A DNA stretch of 64,000 nt from Lichenicola sp964236105 (GCA_964236105.1 CAXSBC010000002.1:434001-498000); one strand, 5' to 3'. Positions 7,368 through 16,572 are shown, counted from the first letter of the stretch. A program made the numbers and translations. The notes: generated by a model not told the origin, from the letters alone.

Positions 7368-8456
7368 TCAACCCGTTGCTTCATCGCCGGCGACCGGGGC
7401 GGGCCGCTTCGCCAGCCGCCTGAGTGCCGCCACGTTGCGGAAGAACTCCCGAAACGGCATGGCCGGGCTGCCGATCACGTCGGCGCCCGCATCCACATCC
7501 GACATCACGCCGCACTGCGCGCCGACCCTGGCCTTCCGTCCGATCCGGATATGGCCGATCAGGCCGGCCTGAGCCGCAATCGTCACAAAATCCTCGAGTT
7601 CCGTCGATCCGGAGATCCCCGCCTGCGATACCACGATGCAGCACCGGCCAAGGCGCACGTTGTGCCCGATCTGCACCAGGTTGTCGAGCCGGGAGCCGGC
7701 GCCAATCACCGTGTCCTGCGCCGAGCCGCGATCGATCGCGGCGTTGGCGCCGATCTCGACGTCGTCGCCGATCAGCACGCGGCCCAGCTGCGGCACCGTG
7801 ACGAAGCCGCCCGGCCCGACGGCGAAGCCGAAGCCCTCCTGGCCGATCCGCGCCCCCGGGAACACCGTCACCCGGTCGCCCAGGATGGCATGGCTCAGGC
7901 TGACATGGCTGGCGATCCGGCAGTCGCAGCCGACCACGACTCCGGCGCCCACCGACGCGTGGCTGGCGATCCGGGTCCGGGCGCCGACGCTGCTGCCGGC
8001 ACCCACCCAGGCGAACGGCCCGATCTCGGCGGTCGGATCGATCGCCGCACCGGGCTCCACCACGGCAGCCGGATGGATGCCGGGCACCGCCGGCTCGGCC
8101 GGATGGAACAGCGCGGCGACCGCGGCCCAGGCGAGATAGGGATCGGGCGTGACCAGGGCCGTGCTGCCGGCCGGCACCTTGTCGGCGAAAGCCGGCGAGA
8201 CGATCACCGCACCGGCCCGGGTCGCCGCGAGCTGCTTCAGGTAGCGGCGGTTGTCGAGGAAGCTGACCTGGTTCTCCGACGCCGCCTGCAGCGGAGCCAC
8301 GCCGACGAACGCGGCATCCGCGGAGCCCGACGGAGAAGCGATGCCGATCCGTCCGGCCAGCTGCGACAGGGAGTGCGGGCCGGTGCGGGCGAAGAAGCGG
8401 CCGTCGCCCGGACCGGTCACCCGATCCGGCATCGCCCCGGGCGACGTCGCCGCCAC
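7368..8456 (-). CDS. lpxD: UDP-3-O-acylglucosamine N-acyltransferase LpxD
   Basis: Adds the second hydroxyacyl chain (N-linked) to UDP-3-O-acylglucosamine in lipid A synthesis. The 362-residue protein has the N-terminal uridine-binding domain (QVSFLDNRRYLKQL). A long left-handed beta-helix of hexapeptides follows, with the catalytic His in NLVQIGHNVRLG. Start is GTG at 8454-8456, one base after the ompH stop (TGAcGTG); an internal ATG 8 codons later is possible. Tight packing with ompH and fabZ indicates one message. Confidence 0.95.
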   Translation of the reverse strand: MAATSPGAMPDRVTGPGDGRFFARTGPHSLSQLAGRIGIASPSGSADAAFVGVAPLQAASENQVSFLDNRRYLKQLAATRAGAVIVSPAFADKVPAGSTALVTPDPYLAWAAVAALFHPAEPAVPGIHPAAVVEPGAAIDPTAEIGPFAWVGAGSSVGARTRIASHASVGAGVVVGCDCRIASHVSLSHAILGDRVTVFPGARIGQEGFGFAVGPGGFVTVPQLGRVLIGDDVEIGANAAIDRGSAQDTVIGAGSRLDNLVQIGHNVRLGRCCIVVSQAGISGSTELEDFVTIAAQAGLIGHIRIGRKARVGAQCGVMSDVDAGADVIGSPAMPFREFFRNVAALRRLAKRPAPVAGDEATG

Positions 8457-8457
8457 G

Positions 8458-9354
8458 TCACTTCTTCGGAGCGGCCGCGGTGGCGACCGGTGTGGCGACC
8501 GGCGGCGGCGCCGGCTCCGGGCCGGGATTGGCGGTGGTCGGATAGGTGCCGCTCCTGGCCAGCACCTCGGGATCGACGCCGTCGGCCGGGACGAACACCG
8601 ACGGCAGCGTCGAGTTGAGCTGGTTCACCACCTGCGGCGTGATGTCGAACTCGGGCATGTTCAGCGCCACCTGCTCGCGGTGCAGCACGAAGTTCATGTT
8701 GTGCGAGGCGGACACCTGCTTGATCACCTGGACCAGCTCGCGCTCGATCTGGCCGATCGCCACCTGGGCCGCTTCCTGGATCACGCGGTTGCGGTTGCGG
8801 AAATCCTTCTGCGCGGTCTGCACGCGGGTCTGCAGGGCGCGGACCTTAGCCTGCACCTGCTCCTGGCTCATGGTCTTGGCGCCGGCCTGGATCTGCTGCT
8901 GGATCTCGCGCCAGCTCGCCTGCTCCTTCTGCGCCTCCTGGTTCAGCTTGTCGCGGCGCGCGCCCAGTATCTTCTCGACCTGCTGGGCTGCCGAGGATTG
9001 CCGCATCACGTCCGGCACGCTGATGATGCCGTAGATCGCAGGCGGCGGCGCCAGACCTTTGGGCAGCTCGGACAGCGCCGGGATCGGCGGCAGCGGCAGC
9101 ACCGGCTGGACCTGGGGTCCCTGCGGCTGCTGCTGCTCGGGCTGGTCGTCCATGGGCGGTGCCGCGATCGGCACCGGACGGGGCTGGGGCTGCGCTGCCG
9201 CGGCACGATGCCGGGTGCTCGCGGGGGCGTCGGCAGGCTGGGCGCCCTTGGGCACGAACCAGCCCTGCTGCGCGTGGGCGGCGGAGACCAGGGCGAAGGG
9301 CGCTGGCGCGAGAAGGACGCCCGCAAGCAGCAGGACGCCGGTGGAACGAGACAT
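8458..9354 (-). CDS. Periplasmic chaperone, Skp/OmpH family, with Pro/Gln-rich N-terminal insert
   Basis: Trimeric periplasmic holdase for unfolded outer-membrane proteins, encoded as usual beside bamA. Signal peptide with cleavage after AHA (about residue 28). Then comes a roughly 60-residue low-complexity stretch rich in Pro and Gln (about 50-105), followed by the OmpH domain. That domain has a beta strand (IYGIISVPDVMRQS) and a long coiled-coil arm (about 120-215). It ends in a Pro/Ala tail and KK. At 298 residues it is well above the usual 160-220. Three start codons stand in a row (GTG ATG ATG, 9360-9352). ATG 9352-9354 is chosen because GAGG lies 5 nt upstream. Confidence 0.88.
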   Translation of the reverse strand: MSRSTGVLLLAGVLLAPAPFALVSAAHAQQGWFVPKGAQPADAPASTRHRAAAAQPQPRPVPIAAPPMDDQPEQQQPQGPQVQPVLPLPPIPALSELPKGLAPPPAIYGIISVPDVMRQSSAAQQVEKILGARRDKLNQEAQKEQASWREIQQQIQAGAKTMSQEQVQAKVRALQTRVQTAQKDFRNRNRVIQEAAQVAIGQIERELVQVIKQVSASHNMNFVLHREQVALNMPEFDITPQVVNQLNSTLPSVFVPADGVDPEVLARSGTYPTTANPGPEPAPPPVATPVATAAAPKK

Positions 9355-9361
9355 CATCACC

Positions 9362-11845
9362 TCAGAATTGGGAGCCGAAGCCGAAGCGGAAGACCTGCTG
9401 CTTGTCGCTGGGCTGCTTCACCACCGGGATGCCCAGGTCGACGTTGATCAGGCCGAACGGGCTCTTCCAGGATACGCCGACGCCGGTGCCGACGCGTGGC
9501 CGCAGGTTGTTGCCGAGAATCTGCTGGCTGGATCCGGCCGGGAACGCGGTCGTGAGCACGCGCGAGCCGGACAGGCCGCCCACATCGACGAAGTAGCGGC
9601 CGGACAGCCCCAGATCGGGCGAAAGCGGCAGCGGGAAGTTGAGCTGGCTCGACTGCGTGTAGATGAAGCGGCCGCCGAGCGCGTCGGCCGCCGGAAAGGC
9701 GTTGGTCGGCTTCGAGTACGGACCGACGCCGCCATCGTAGAAGCCGCGCAGGTTGTCGCCGCCCAGGTAGAAGTTGTCGACGATGTCCCGCCGTCCGTTG
9801 TCGTAGTCGACCAGATAGCCGGTGCCGGCCCGCAGCGAGATCGTCCAGTCGTGGTTGCCGGTGAAGTAGTCCAGCGGGATGTAGTAGGAGCCGTCGATCT
9901 TGCTGCGGACGTACTTCTCGTTGCCGCCAAGGCCTGACACATCGACGCCGATGGTGACGACATAGCCCGAGTGCGGCGCCACGCGGCTGTCGCGGCGGTC
10001 ATAGGCGAGCGTGGTGCCGACCTGCGACAGCAGCGAGCTGCCATGCTCGGACTGCACGTAGAGGCTGGCACCGGTATAGACGTCGGTCACCCGGCGATGG
10101 ATGATCGAGTAGTTCCAGGACTGCGACAGATAGCGGTTGAAGGCGTAGCCGATGCGCGCCGTGCCGCCGAGGCGGGTCTCGTAGTAGTTCTGGACGCTCG
10201 AGCTGTTGCCCTCGGTCTGGATGTTGAACAGGTCGATGCCGGCGACCATGTTGCGGCCGAGGAAATACGGGTCGGTGACCGAGAGGTCCACCTGGTTCTC
10301 GTACTGGGCGATGGTGCCGGTCAGGCTGGCATCGATGCCGGTGCCGACCAGGTTCGACTGCCGCAGACCGGCATTGGCCAGCACGCCGGCATCGGTCGAA
10401 TAGCCGCCGCCCAGCGTGATCTGGCCGGTCGGCTTCTCGGTGATGGCGGCGTTGACGTTGACGCGGTCGGGCGCCGAGCCGGGTGCGGTCTCGACGTTGA
10501 CGGTGTTGAAGAAGCCGAGATCCTGCAGGCTCTGCTTGGTGCGGCGCTGTTGCGTGGGCGTGAACGGATCGCCCTCGGCGAAGTCGAACTGCCTGCGGAT
10601 CACCCGGTCCTGGGTGATGGTGTTGCCGTTGATGTCGATGCGGTCGACATAGACCCGCGGCCCGTCGCTGACGTCGAACAGCAGGTCGACGGTATGGTTG
10701 TCGGTGTTGCGGGCGATCTCGGGCTTCACCGAGGCGAACGGATTGCCGCTCGACTGCAGCTCGGCCTGCAGCCCTTCGGCCACATGCTGGATGTCGTCGC
10801 CGTCGTACCACTGGTGCTCGTAGAGCTTGATCTGCGGACGCAGGCTCTCCGAGCTCACGTGGCGCAGGGTGGACTTCACCTCGATATGGCCGATGCGGTA
10901 GCGCGGGCCCTCGTCGATGGTGAAGGTGATCAGGAACGCCTTGCGGTCGGGCGACAGCTCGGCGGTGGCGTCGGTCACGGTGAAGTCGACATAGCCGTTG
11001 CGCAGATAGAAGCGACGCAGCAGCTCGCTGTCGTACTTGACGCGGTCGGGATTGTATTCGTCCGACGACGAGAAGAACCGATACCAGGCGGTCTCCTTCG
11101 AGGTGATCACCTGCGCCAGCCGCGCCTCGCCGAACGCCTTGTTGCCGACGAAGCTGATCTTGCGGATCAGCGTCAGCTCGCCTTCGGTGATCTGGAAGAT
11201 CACGTCGACGCGGTTGTGCGACAGGCGGATGATCTGCGGCGTCACCGTGACGGCGTAGCGGCCTTTCTGGGCATACAGATCGAGGATCTTCTGCCGGTCG
11301 CGGCTCGCCATCTCCGAGGTGTAGACCGCGCGCGCCCGCAGCTCGATCTCCTTGCGCAGGTCGTCGTCCTTGGCGGCGTTGTTGCCCTCGAAGGAGATGC
11401 GGTTGACGATCGGGTTCTCGGCCACCGTCACCAGCAGCGTGTTGCCGTCGCGGTGCAGGGTGACGTCGCGGAACAGCCCGGTCGCATAGAGCGTCTTCAG
11501 GCTGCGATCGAGCTCTTCCTGGTTGAACGGCTCGCCCGCCCGCACCACCAGATAGGACAGGATGGTGCCGGTCTCGATGCGGGCGTTGCCCTGCACCCTG
11601 ATCGACTGGATCGTGCCGCCGGTGGCGACGGTCTGCACGCCGCGACGCGCGGGCGGACGGTGACGCCCGTGCGCTGCCGGACGGTGCGCATCGTGGGGGG
11701 GTGCGGACTCGACGACCTGGGCGCGGGCGTCGGTGGCGAAGGGAAGCAGGCAGGCCGAAGCGAGCAGAGCAGAACGTTTACCGGACAAGACGACCCATCC
11801 CCCAGAACCGGTTTCCCCCCCGCGGGGATTGCCGCTCGCTTGCAT
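9362..11845 (-). CDS. bamA: Outer membrane protein assembly factor BamA
   Basis: Central Omp85 component of the BAM complex that folds beta-barrel proteins into the outer membrane. Five POTRA repeats occupy roughly residues 75-425, starting with IQSIRVQGNARIETGTI. The 16-strand barrel follows, with the VRGF-type motif seen as LRGFYDGGVG and a terminal strand ending RFGFGSQF (C-terminal Phe). The longest frame starts at ATG 11843-11845 (827 residues). A TTG at 11786-11788, preceded by GGGGGA, would place the signal peptide (SGKRSALLASACLLPFATDARA) at the very N-terminus and is probably the true start (808 residues). Sits between rseP and ompH. Confidence 0.96.
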   Translation of the reverse strand: MQASGNPRGGETGSGGWVVLSGKRSALLASACLLPFATDARAQVVESAPPHDAHRPAAHGRHRPPARRGVQTVATGGTIQSIRVQGNARIETGTILSYLVVRAGEPFNQEELDRSLKTLYATGLFRDVTLHRDGNTLLVTVAENPIVNRISFEGNNAAKDDDLRKEIELRARAVYTSEMASRDRQKILDLYAQKGRYAVTVTPQIIRLSHNRVDVIFQITEGELTLIRKISFVGNKAFGEARLAQVITSKETAWYRFFSSSDEYNPDRVKYDSELLRRFYLRNGYVDFTVTDATAELSPDRKAFLITFTIDEGPRYRIGHIEVKSTLRHVSSESLRPQIKLYEHQWYDGDDIQHVAEGLQAELQSSGNPFASVKPEIARNTDNHTVDLLFDVSDGPRVYVDRIDINGNTITQDRVIRRQFDFAEGDPFTPTQQRRTKQSLQDLGFFNTVNVETAPGSAPDRVNVNAAITEKPTGQITLGGGYSTDAGVLANAGLRQSNLVGTGIDASLTGTIAQYENQVDLSVTDPYFLGRNMVAGIDLFNIQTEGNSSSVQNYYETRLGGTARIGYAFNRYLSQSWNYSIIHRRVTDVYTGASLYVQSEHGSSLLSQVGTTLAYDRRDSRVAPHSGYVVTIGVDVSGLGGNEKYVRSKIDGSYYIPLDYFTGNHDWTISLRAGTGYLVDYDNGRRDIVDNFYLGGDNLRGFYDGGVGPYSKPTNAFPAADALGGRFIYTQSSQLNFPLPLSPDLGLSGRYFVDVGGLSGSRVLTTAFPAGSSQQILGNNLRPRVGTGVGVSWKSPFGLINVDLGIPVVKQPSDKQQVFRFGFGSQF

Positions 11846-11860
11846 CGCACCCGCCTGCCT

Positions 11861-11908
11861 GCCGGCGGCGCCGCCGGCACACGAGATCGGGAGGCAGCGC
11901 CCGCTGCC
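11861..11908. other. Two palindromes in the rseP-bamA gap
   Basis: An 18-bp perfect palindrome GCCGGCGGCGCCGCCGGC at 11861-11878, and a 7-bp stem at 11893-11899/11902-11908 (GGCAGCG CC CGCTGCC), lie between the rseP stop and the bamA start. They could fold in the mRNA and separate rseP from bamA expression, or be operators. No regulator can be named. Confidence 0.35.
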
Positions 11909-11971
11909 GCCGAGCTACCCGAATATCAGGCGGCAGCGCAAGCCGGCGCCGCCCTCTCAGGCCGCTGCCCG

Positions 11972-13093
11972 TCAGCCGATCACGTGGCGCAGCCAGTCGA
12001 ACAGGCCGAACTGGCTCAGGTCGTTGATGGTGGCGAACAGGAAGATCCCGGCGATCAGCGCGAACCCGGCCCGGAAGCCGTATTCCTGCACCCCGCGCGA
12101 GACCGGCCGGCCGCGCAGCGCCTCGATCGCGTAGAACACCAGCCGGCCGCCATCCAGGATCGGCACCGGCAGCAGGTTCACCAGCCCGAGATTGATCGAC
12201 AGGATGGCCATGAAGGTCACCAGGCTGGCGGGTCCGGCGGCGGCGAACTGCCCCGACATCTGCGCGATCCTGAGCGTGCCGCCGAGCTGCGAGGCGGCGA
12301 CGTGGCCGGTGATCATCTGCCACAGGCCGGCGACCCAGCTCACCATGACGATCGCCGTGGTATGCACCGCGGCGGTGAGCGCATGCACCGGATCGACGCG
12401 CGTCGGCGGCGGCAGCTGCGCCATGACGCCGAGCTGGCCTGTGGTCAGCCCGCCCGCCACGACCGAGCCCAGGGTGACCGGAAGCTCCACCGGCTTGCCG
12501 TCGCGCTCGACCGTCAGCTGCACGTGACGCCCGGGGCTGGCCCCCACCAGCCGCTGCAGGTTGGCGAAGTTGGGAATCGCCACGCCGTCCACCGCCTCGA
12601 TGCGGTCGCCGGGCTTCAGGCCGGCGCGCTGCGCCGGGCTCGCTTCGATGATCCCGCCGACCACCGGACGCACGGCCGCAAGATCGGCCGGATCGGCGGG
12701 CTTGCCGGCGGTCGCGAACACGGCCGCGAACAGCAGGATGGCCAGCAGGAAGTTGAAGACCGGCCCGGCCGCGATCACGATCGCCCGCGACAGCACGGTC
12801 TTGTCGTGGAACGTCTGGCCGCGCTTCCACGCCGCCTTGGCTTCCGGGGTCGCATCCTCCCCCTCGATGCCGTGCATCAGGACGTAGCCGCCGATCGGCA
12901 GGATCGACAGCCGCCACTCGGTGCCGACCTTGTCCCGCCAGCGCGCGAGCGGCTTGCCGAAGCCGATCGAGAACACCTCCACATGCACGCCGCGCCAGCG
13001 CGCCGCGAGGTAGTGGCCGAGCTCGTGCACGAAGACCAGCACGCCCAGCACCAGGGCAGCCGCAAGGATCGTCCGCAGAAAGTCTGGAAGCAT
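11972..13093 (-). CDS. rseP: RIP zinc metalloprotease RseP (site-2 protease)
   Basis: Inner-membrane intramembrane protease that releases sigma factors by cleaving anti-sigma factors and clears signal peptides. The 373-residue protein starts MLPDFLRTILAAALVLGVLV. The zinc motif HELGH falls in the first helix (VFVHELGHYLAAR), one PDZ domain in the middle (ASPAQRAGLKPGDRIEAVDG), and the second zinc-ligand region NLLPVPILDGG near the C-terminus. A single PDZ is typical of alphaproteobacteria. ATG at 13091-13093, 25 nt after dxr. Confidence 0.96.
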   Translation of the reverse strand: MLPDFLRTILAAALVLGVLVFVHELGHYLAARWRGVHVEVFSIGFGKPLARWRDKVGTEWRLSILPIGGYVLMHGIEGEDATPEAKAAWKRGQTFHDKTVLSRAIVIAAGPVFNFLLAILLFAAVFATAGKPADPADLAAVRPVVGGIIEASPAQRAGLKPGDRIEAVDGVAIPNFANLQRLVGASPGRHVQLTVERDGKPVELPVTLGSVVAGGLTTGQLGVMAQLPPPTRVDPVHALTAAVHTTAIVMVSWVAGLWQMITGHVAASQLGGTLRIAQMSGQFAAAGPASLVTFMAILSINLGLVNLLPVPILDGGRLVFYAIEALRGRPVSRGVQEYGFRAGFALIAGIFLFATINDLSQFGLFDWLRHVIG

Positions 13094-13118
13094 GGTGGAG
13101 GCAGTCTCCGGTCTGGGC

Positions 13119-14276
13119 TCAGGCGGCGCGGGATGCGGCGTGCAGGGCGGCCTGCCGGCGGGCCTCAAGATCCCAATATAGCACGGCTTCGAGGCTGTCG
13201 GCGTCCTGCGTCCCGATCCGGTCCAGCACCGCCTCGACCAGGCGGGCGATGTCGAGGAAGCCGATCCGGCGATCGAGGAAGGCCTGCACGGCGATCTCGT
13301 TGGCAGCCGACAGGATCGCCGGCGCCGCGCCGCCTGCCGCCAGCGCCGCGCGCGCCAGCCGCAGGGCGGGGAAGCGCACCGGATCGGGCGCCTCGAAGCT
13401 GAGCTGCGCGGTCTCCGCCAGATCGAGCCGCGGGCTATTGGTCGCCATGCGCGCCGGCCAGGCGAGCGTGTGCGCGATCGGGATCCGCATGTCCGGGCAG
13501 CCGAGCTGCGCCAGCAGGCTGCCGTCGGCATACTGCACCATGCCGTGCACCACCGACTGCGGATGCACCAGCACCTCGATGCGCTCGCCCGGCAGGTCGA
13601 AGATCCGGGCGGCCTCGATCACCTCGAGACCCTTGTTGAACAGGCTGGCGGAGTCGATGGTGATCTTGGCCCCCATCGACCAGACCGGATGGCGCAGCGC
13701 CGCCTCCGGGGGCGCGCGCTCCATCTCCTCCAGCGACGCGGTGCGGAACGGGCCGCCTGACGCGGTCAGCACGATCTTCTCGACCTGGTCGGCCTGCTTG
13801 TCTGCCATCGCCTGGAAGATGGCGTTGTGCTCGGAATCGACCGGCAGCAGCATGGCGCCGGCATGGCGCACCGCGCGCAGCATCACGTCGCCGGCGCAGA
13901 CCAGCGCCTCCTTGTTGGCCAGCGCCACCGCCCGGCCGCCCTTGATGGCCTCCAGCGTCGGTGCCAGCCCGGCCGCACCGGTGATGGCCGCCATCGTCCA
14001 GTCGACCGGCTCCGCCGCCGCGTCGCAGACCGCCTGCCGCCCGGCCGACACGCGCACGCCGCTGCCGGCCAGGCGCGCGCGCAGCTCGGCATGGCCCGCC
14101 TCGTCGGCGATGACCGCATGCCCGGCCCGCAGCGCCAGCGCCTGCTCGGCGAGCCGGGCGGCGTTGCGGCCGCCGACGAGCACCGCGACCCGGTATCGCT
14201 CGGGCGCCTGCAGCAGCAGGTCGACGGTGCTGGCGCCGATGCTGCCGGTGCTGCCGAGGATGGTCACGCTCTTCAT
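13119..14276 (-). CDS. dxr: 1-deoxy-D-xylulose-5-phosphate reductoisomerase
   Basis: Second step of the MEP isoprenoid pathway: NADPH-dependent rearrangement of DXP to MEP. The 385-residue protein has the Rossmann motif ILGSTGSIGASTVDLL at residues 6-21, ANKEALVCAGD, the metal-binding/catalytic region PVDSEHNAIFQ, and the flexible loop HPQSVVHGMVQYADGS. ATG at 14274-14276 overlaps the cdsA stop by 4 nt. Supplies isoprenoid precursors used by UppS, encoded in the same train. Confidence 0.97.
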   Translation of the reverse strand: MKSVTILGSTGSIGASTVDLLLQAPERYRVAVLVGGRNAARLAEQALALRAGHAVIADEAGHAELRARLAGSGVRVSAGRQAVCDAAAEPVDWTMAAITGAAGLAPTLEAIKGGRAVALANKEALVCAGDVMLRAVRHAGAMLLPVDSEHNAIFQAMADKQADQVEKIVLTASGGPFRTASLEEMERAPPEAALRHPVWSMGAKITIDSASLFNKGLEVIEAARIFDLPGERIEVLVHPQSVVHGMVQYADGSLLAQLGCPDMRIPIAHTLAWPARMATNSPRLDLAETAQLSFEAPDPVRFPALRLARAALAAGGAAPAILSAANEIAVQAFLDRRIGFLDIARLVEAVLDRIGTQDADSLEAVLYWDLEARRQAALHAASRAA

Positions 14277-15220
14277 CGACGGCTCATCCCTTGGATGGAG
14301 GGGTCTGCGAATCCGGGCAGCGACGGGCCGACCGTCAGGTCGGCGTAGGCGGGCAGGCGCGACACGTGCCAGAAGCCGGCGCCGGCGGGTGCGCCCAGCG
14401 ACAGCAGCGCTGCCAGCGGGGCGGCGGCGAGCAGCCCGTCGAACCGGTCGAGCAGCCCGCCATGGCCCGGGATCAGCCGGCCGGAATCCTTGACGCCGCT
14501 GCGTCGCTTGAAGGCGCTTTCCGCCAGGTCGCCGGCCTGCGACGCGAGCCCCAGCAGCAGGCCGGCGCCGAGCCCGCGCACGGCCGACACGGCGAGCGGG
14601 GTGCCGGCCGGTACCGCCAGCAGCAGCGCCAGCGCCGCGCCGACCAGCATGGCGCCGAGCAGGCCGCCGATCGAGCCGGACCAGGTCTTGCCGGGCGAGA
14701 TGCGCGGCGCCAGCTTGCGCCCGCCGATCGCCCGCCCGGCGAGGTAGGCGAGGCTGTCGCTCGACCACACCACCAGGATCACGAACAGCACCCCGTCCCA
14801 GCCGCTTCCGGCGACGAAGCGCAGCCAGAGCAGGGCCAGGCCCGCGAGCCCGATCGACACCGTGCCTGCCGCCACCGCCGGCCCCAGCGCCAGCGGCGCC
14901 AGCAGCATCAGGATCGCCTCGTTCCAGCGGCCGGTCAGCAGGGCGGCCGCGCAGGCGATCACCGGCCAGGCCAGCAGCACCACCCCGCGCAGGCTGCCCG
15001 CCGGGTGGCGCAGCAGCGCCGCCCATTCGGCACCCAGCCCGACCAGCCCGGCCGCCACCAGGACCAGGAACAGCCAGCCGCCCAGCCAGATGCAGAACAG
15101 GCCGATCGGCGCCAGCAGGCATGCCGACAGCAGGCGCAGCCGGAGGTCGCGCCAGCTCGCGGCGCCGGCCGCAGCGGTGGGGGAGCCGGAAGCGGCCCCG
15201 GCGGGCGTCGCTTCAGCCAG
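14273..15220 (-). CDS. cdsA: Phosphatidate cytidylyltransferase (CDP-diglyceride synthase), probable non-canonical start
   Basis: Multi-span inner-membrane enzyme making CDP-diacylglycerol for phospholipid synthesis. The family signature near the C-terminus is present (SQAGDLAESAFKRRSGVKDSG, then LIPGHGGLLDRFDGLL), as is SLAYLAGRAIGGRKLAPRISPGKT. The first conventional in-frame start, GTG at 15056-15058, would remove the first transmembrane helix. In-frame sequence upstream of it encodes a convincing CdsA N-terminus (SWRDLRLRLLSACLLAPIG, then IWLGGWLFLVLV). No ATG/GTG/TTG occurs there; a CTG at 15218-15220 overlapping the uppS stop (CTGGCTGA) is the most likely start and gives 315 residues. 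The exact start is an inference. Confidence 0.85.
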   Translation of the reverse strand: MAEATPAGAASGSPTAAAGAASWRDLRLRLLSACLLAPIGLFCIWLGGWLFLVLVAAGLVGLGAEWAALLRHPAGSLRGVVLLAWPVIACAAALLTGRWNEAILMLLAPLALGPAVAAGTVSIGLAGLALLWLRFVAGSGWDGVLFVILVVWSSDSLAYLAGRAIGGRKLAPRISPGKTWSGSIGGLLGAMLVGAALALLLAVPAGTPLAVSAVRGLGAGLLLGLASQAGDLAESAFKRRSGVKDSGRLIPGHGGLLDRFDGLLAAAPLAALLSLGAPAGAGFWHVSRLPAYADLTVGPSLPGFADPSIQGMSRR

Positions 15221-16001
15221 GGCGCGCCCCGAAGCGGCGCTCGCGTTGGTTGAAGGCCGCCAGGGCGTCGGCGAAGTGCCGGCTGTCGAAATCCGGCCAC
15301 AGCACGTCGAGGAAGACGAGCTCGGCGTAGGCCGACTGCCACAGCAGGAAGTTCGACAGGCGGCATTCGCCGCTGGTGCGGATCACCAGGTCGGGGTCGG
15401 GGATGTCGGCGGTGGACAGGAAGCGCGCGAAGCCGGCCTCGCCGAGGGTCGCCGGATCCAGCGTGCCGGCCTTCGCCGCCTCGGCGATCCGCACCGCCGC
15501 CTGCAGGATCTCGGCCCGCGCGCCATAGGACAGGGCGACCACCAGCGTCAGGCGGCTGTTGCCGGCGGTCAGGCGCTCGGCCGCATCCAGCTCGGCGCGC
15601 ACCTCCAGGCCGAAGCGCTCGCGCTCGCCGATGACGCGGACGCAGACGCCCTCGCGATGCAGCTCGGCGATCTCGCTGCGCAGGTAGTGGCGCAGCAGCC
15701 CGGTGAGGTCGGTGACCTCGTCGGCAGGACGGCGCCAGTTCTCGCTGGAGAACGCATACAGCGTCAGCCAGCGGACCTTGTTCTGCATCGCCGCCTTGAT
15801 GCAGCGGCGCACCGCCTGCGCGCCGGCGCGATGGCCGGCGACGCGCGGCAGCCGGCGGGCCGCCGCCCAGCGGCCGTTGCCGTCCATGATGACCGCCACG
15901 TGCTCGGGATGGCGCGGCCCGGGCTGGGCGGCGACCGGCGCGACGGCGCGCGGCGCCGCCGGCAGCTCGGGATCGGGCAGGGCAGCTCCGGGATCGGCCA
16001 A
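15213..16001 (-). CDS. uppS: Isoprenyl transferase (undecaprenyl diphosphate synthase)
   Basis: Cis-prenyltransferase that elongates FPP with IPP to the C55 carrier lipid for peptidoglycan and O-antigen. The 262-residue protein has the catalytic HVAVIMDGNGRWA motif, FSSENWRRP, and the C-terminal RTSGECRLSNFLLWQ and WPDF motifs. A TTG at 15999-16001, 7 nt after the frr stop, is chosen; the open frame reaches 16067, but that part overlaps frr and has no family similarity. It has a Pro/Ala-rich leader of about 30 residues before the core. Confidence 0.95.
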   Translation of the reverse strand: MADPGAALPDPELPAAPRAVAPVAAQPGPRHPEHVAVIMDGNGRWAAARRLPRVAGHRAGAQAVRRCIKAAMQNKVRWLTLYAFSSENWRRPADEVTDLTGLLRHYLRSEIAELHREGVCVRVIGERERFGLEVRAELDAAERLTAGNSRLTLVVALSYGARAEILQAAVRIAEAAKAGTLDPATLGEAGFARFLSTADIPDPDLVIRTSGECRLSNFLLWQSAYAELVFLDVLWPDFDSRHFADALAAFNQRERRFGARPG

Positions 16002-16008
16002 CGTCCGC

Positions 16009-16572
16009 TCAGACCTGCTTGATCTCGCGGTCCTTCTCCGCGAGGTTCTCGTCGATCCGCCTGACATAGGAATCCGTCAGCTTCTGCACCACGTCGGACC
16101 AGTCCTTGACGTCGTCCTCGCTGATGTCGCCCTTCTTCTCGAAGCCCTTGGTCTGGTCCATGCCGTCGCGACGCACGCCGCGGATCGAGATCTTGGCGTT
16201 CTCCGCATAGCGCCCGGCGGCCTTGGCCAGCTCGACGCGGCGCTCTGCCGTCAGCAGCGGGATCGGCACCCGCACGATCTGGCCGTCGGCGGCCGGGTTC
16301 AGGCCGAGGCCGGCATCGCGCACCGCGCGCTCGACGGCGCCGACCAGCGTGCGGTCCCAGACCTGCACCGTGATCATCCGCGCCTCCGGCACCGCGATGG
16401 TGGCGACCTGGGTGATCGGCACCTCGCCGCCATAGGCCTCGACGCGCACCGGCTCCAGCAGCGCCGGGCTGGCGCGGCCGCTGCGCAGGCCGGCGAAGTC
16501 GCGGCGCAGGGTCTCGAGCGCGCTGTCCATGCGACGCGTGAGATCCTCTTTCAGGGTGTTCAGCTCGGCCAC
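16009..16572 (-). CDS. frr: Ribosome recycling factor
   Basis: With EF-G, splits post-termination ribosomes. The 187-residue, three-helix-bundle protein contains the family motifs LRSGRASPALL near residue 29, the PVGSL-equivalent VEAYGGEVPITQVA, and the C-terminal helix ending DREIKQV. Standard length. ATG at 16570-16572. It lies 89 nt after pyrH and 7 nt before uppS, the common pyrH-frr-uppS order. Confidence 0.97.
   Translation of the reverse strand: MAELNTLKEDLTRRMDSALETLRRDFAGLRSGRASPALLEPVRVEAYGGEVPITQVATIAVPEARMITVQVWDRTLVGAVERAVRDAGLGLNPAADGQIVRVPIPLLTAERRVELAKAAGRYAENAKISIRGVRRDGMDQTKGFEKKGDISEDDVKDWSDVVQKLTDSYVRRIDENLAEKDREIKQV

Noticed and set aside
9971..13402. Very long plus-strand open frame (over 1100 codons) opposite bamA and rseP
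   Set aside because: Low-complexity Arg/Ala/Gly/His translation without any domain, fully antisense to well-identified genes; a product of high GC and few stop codons.
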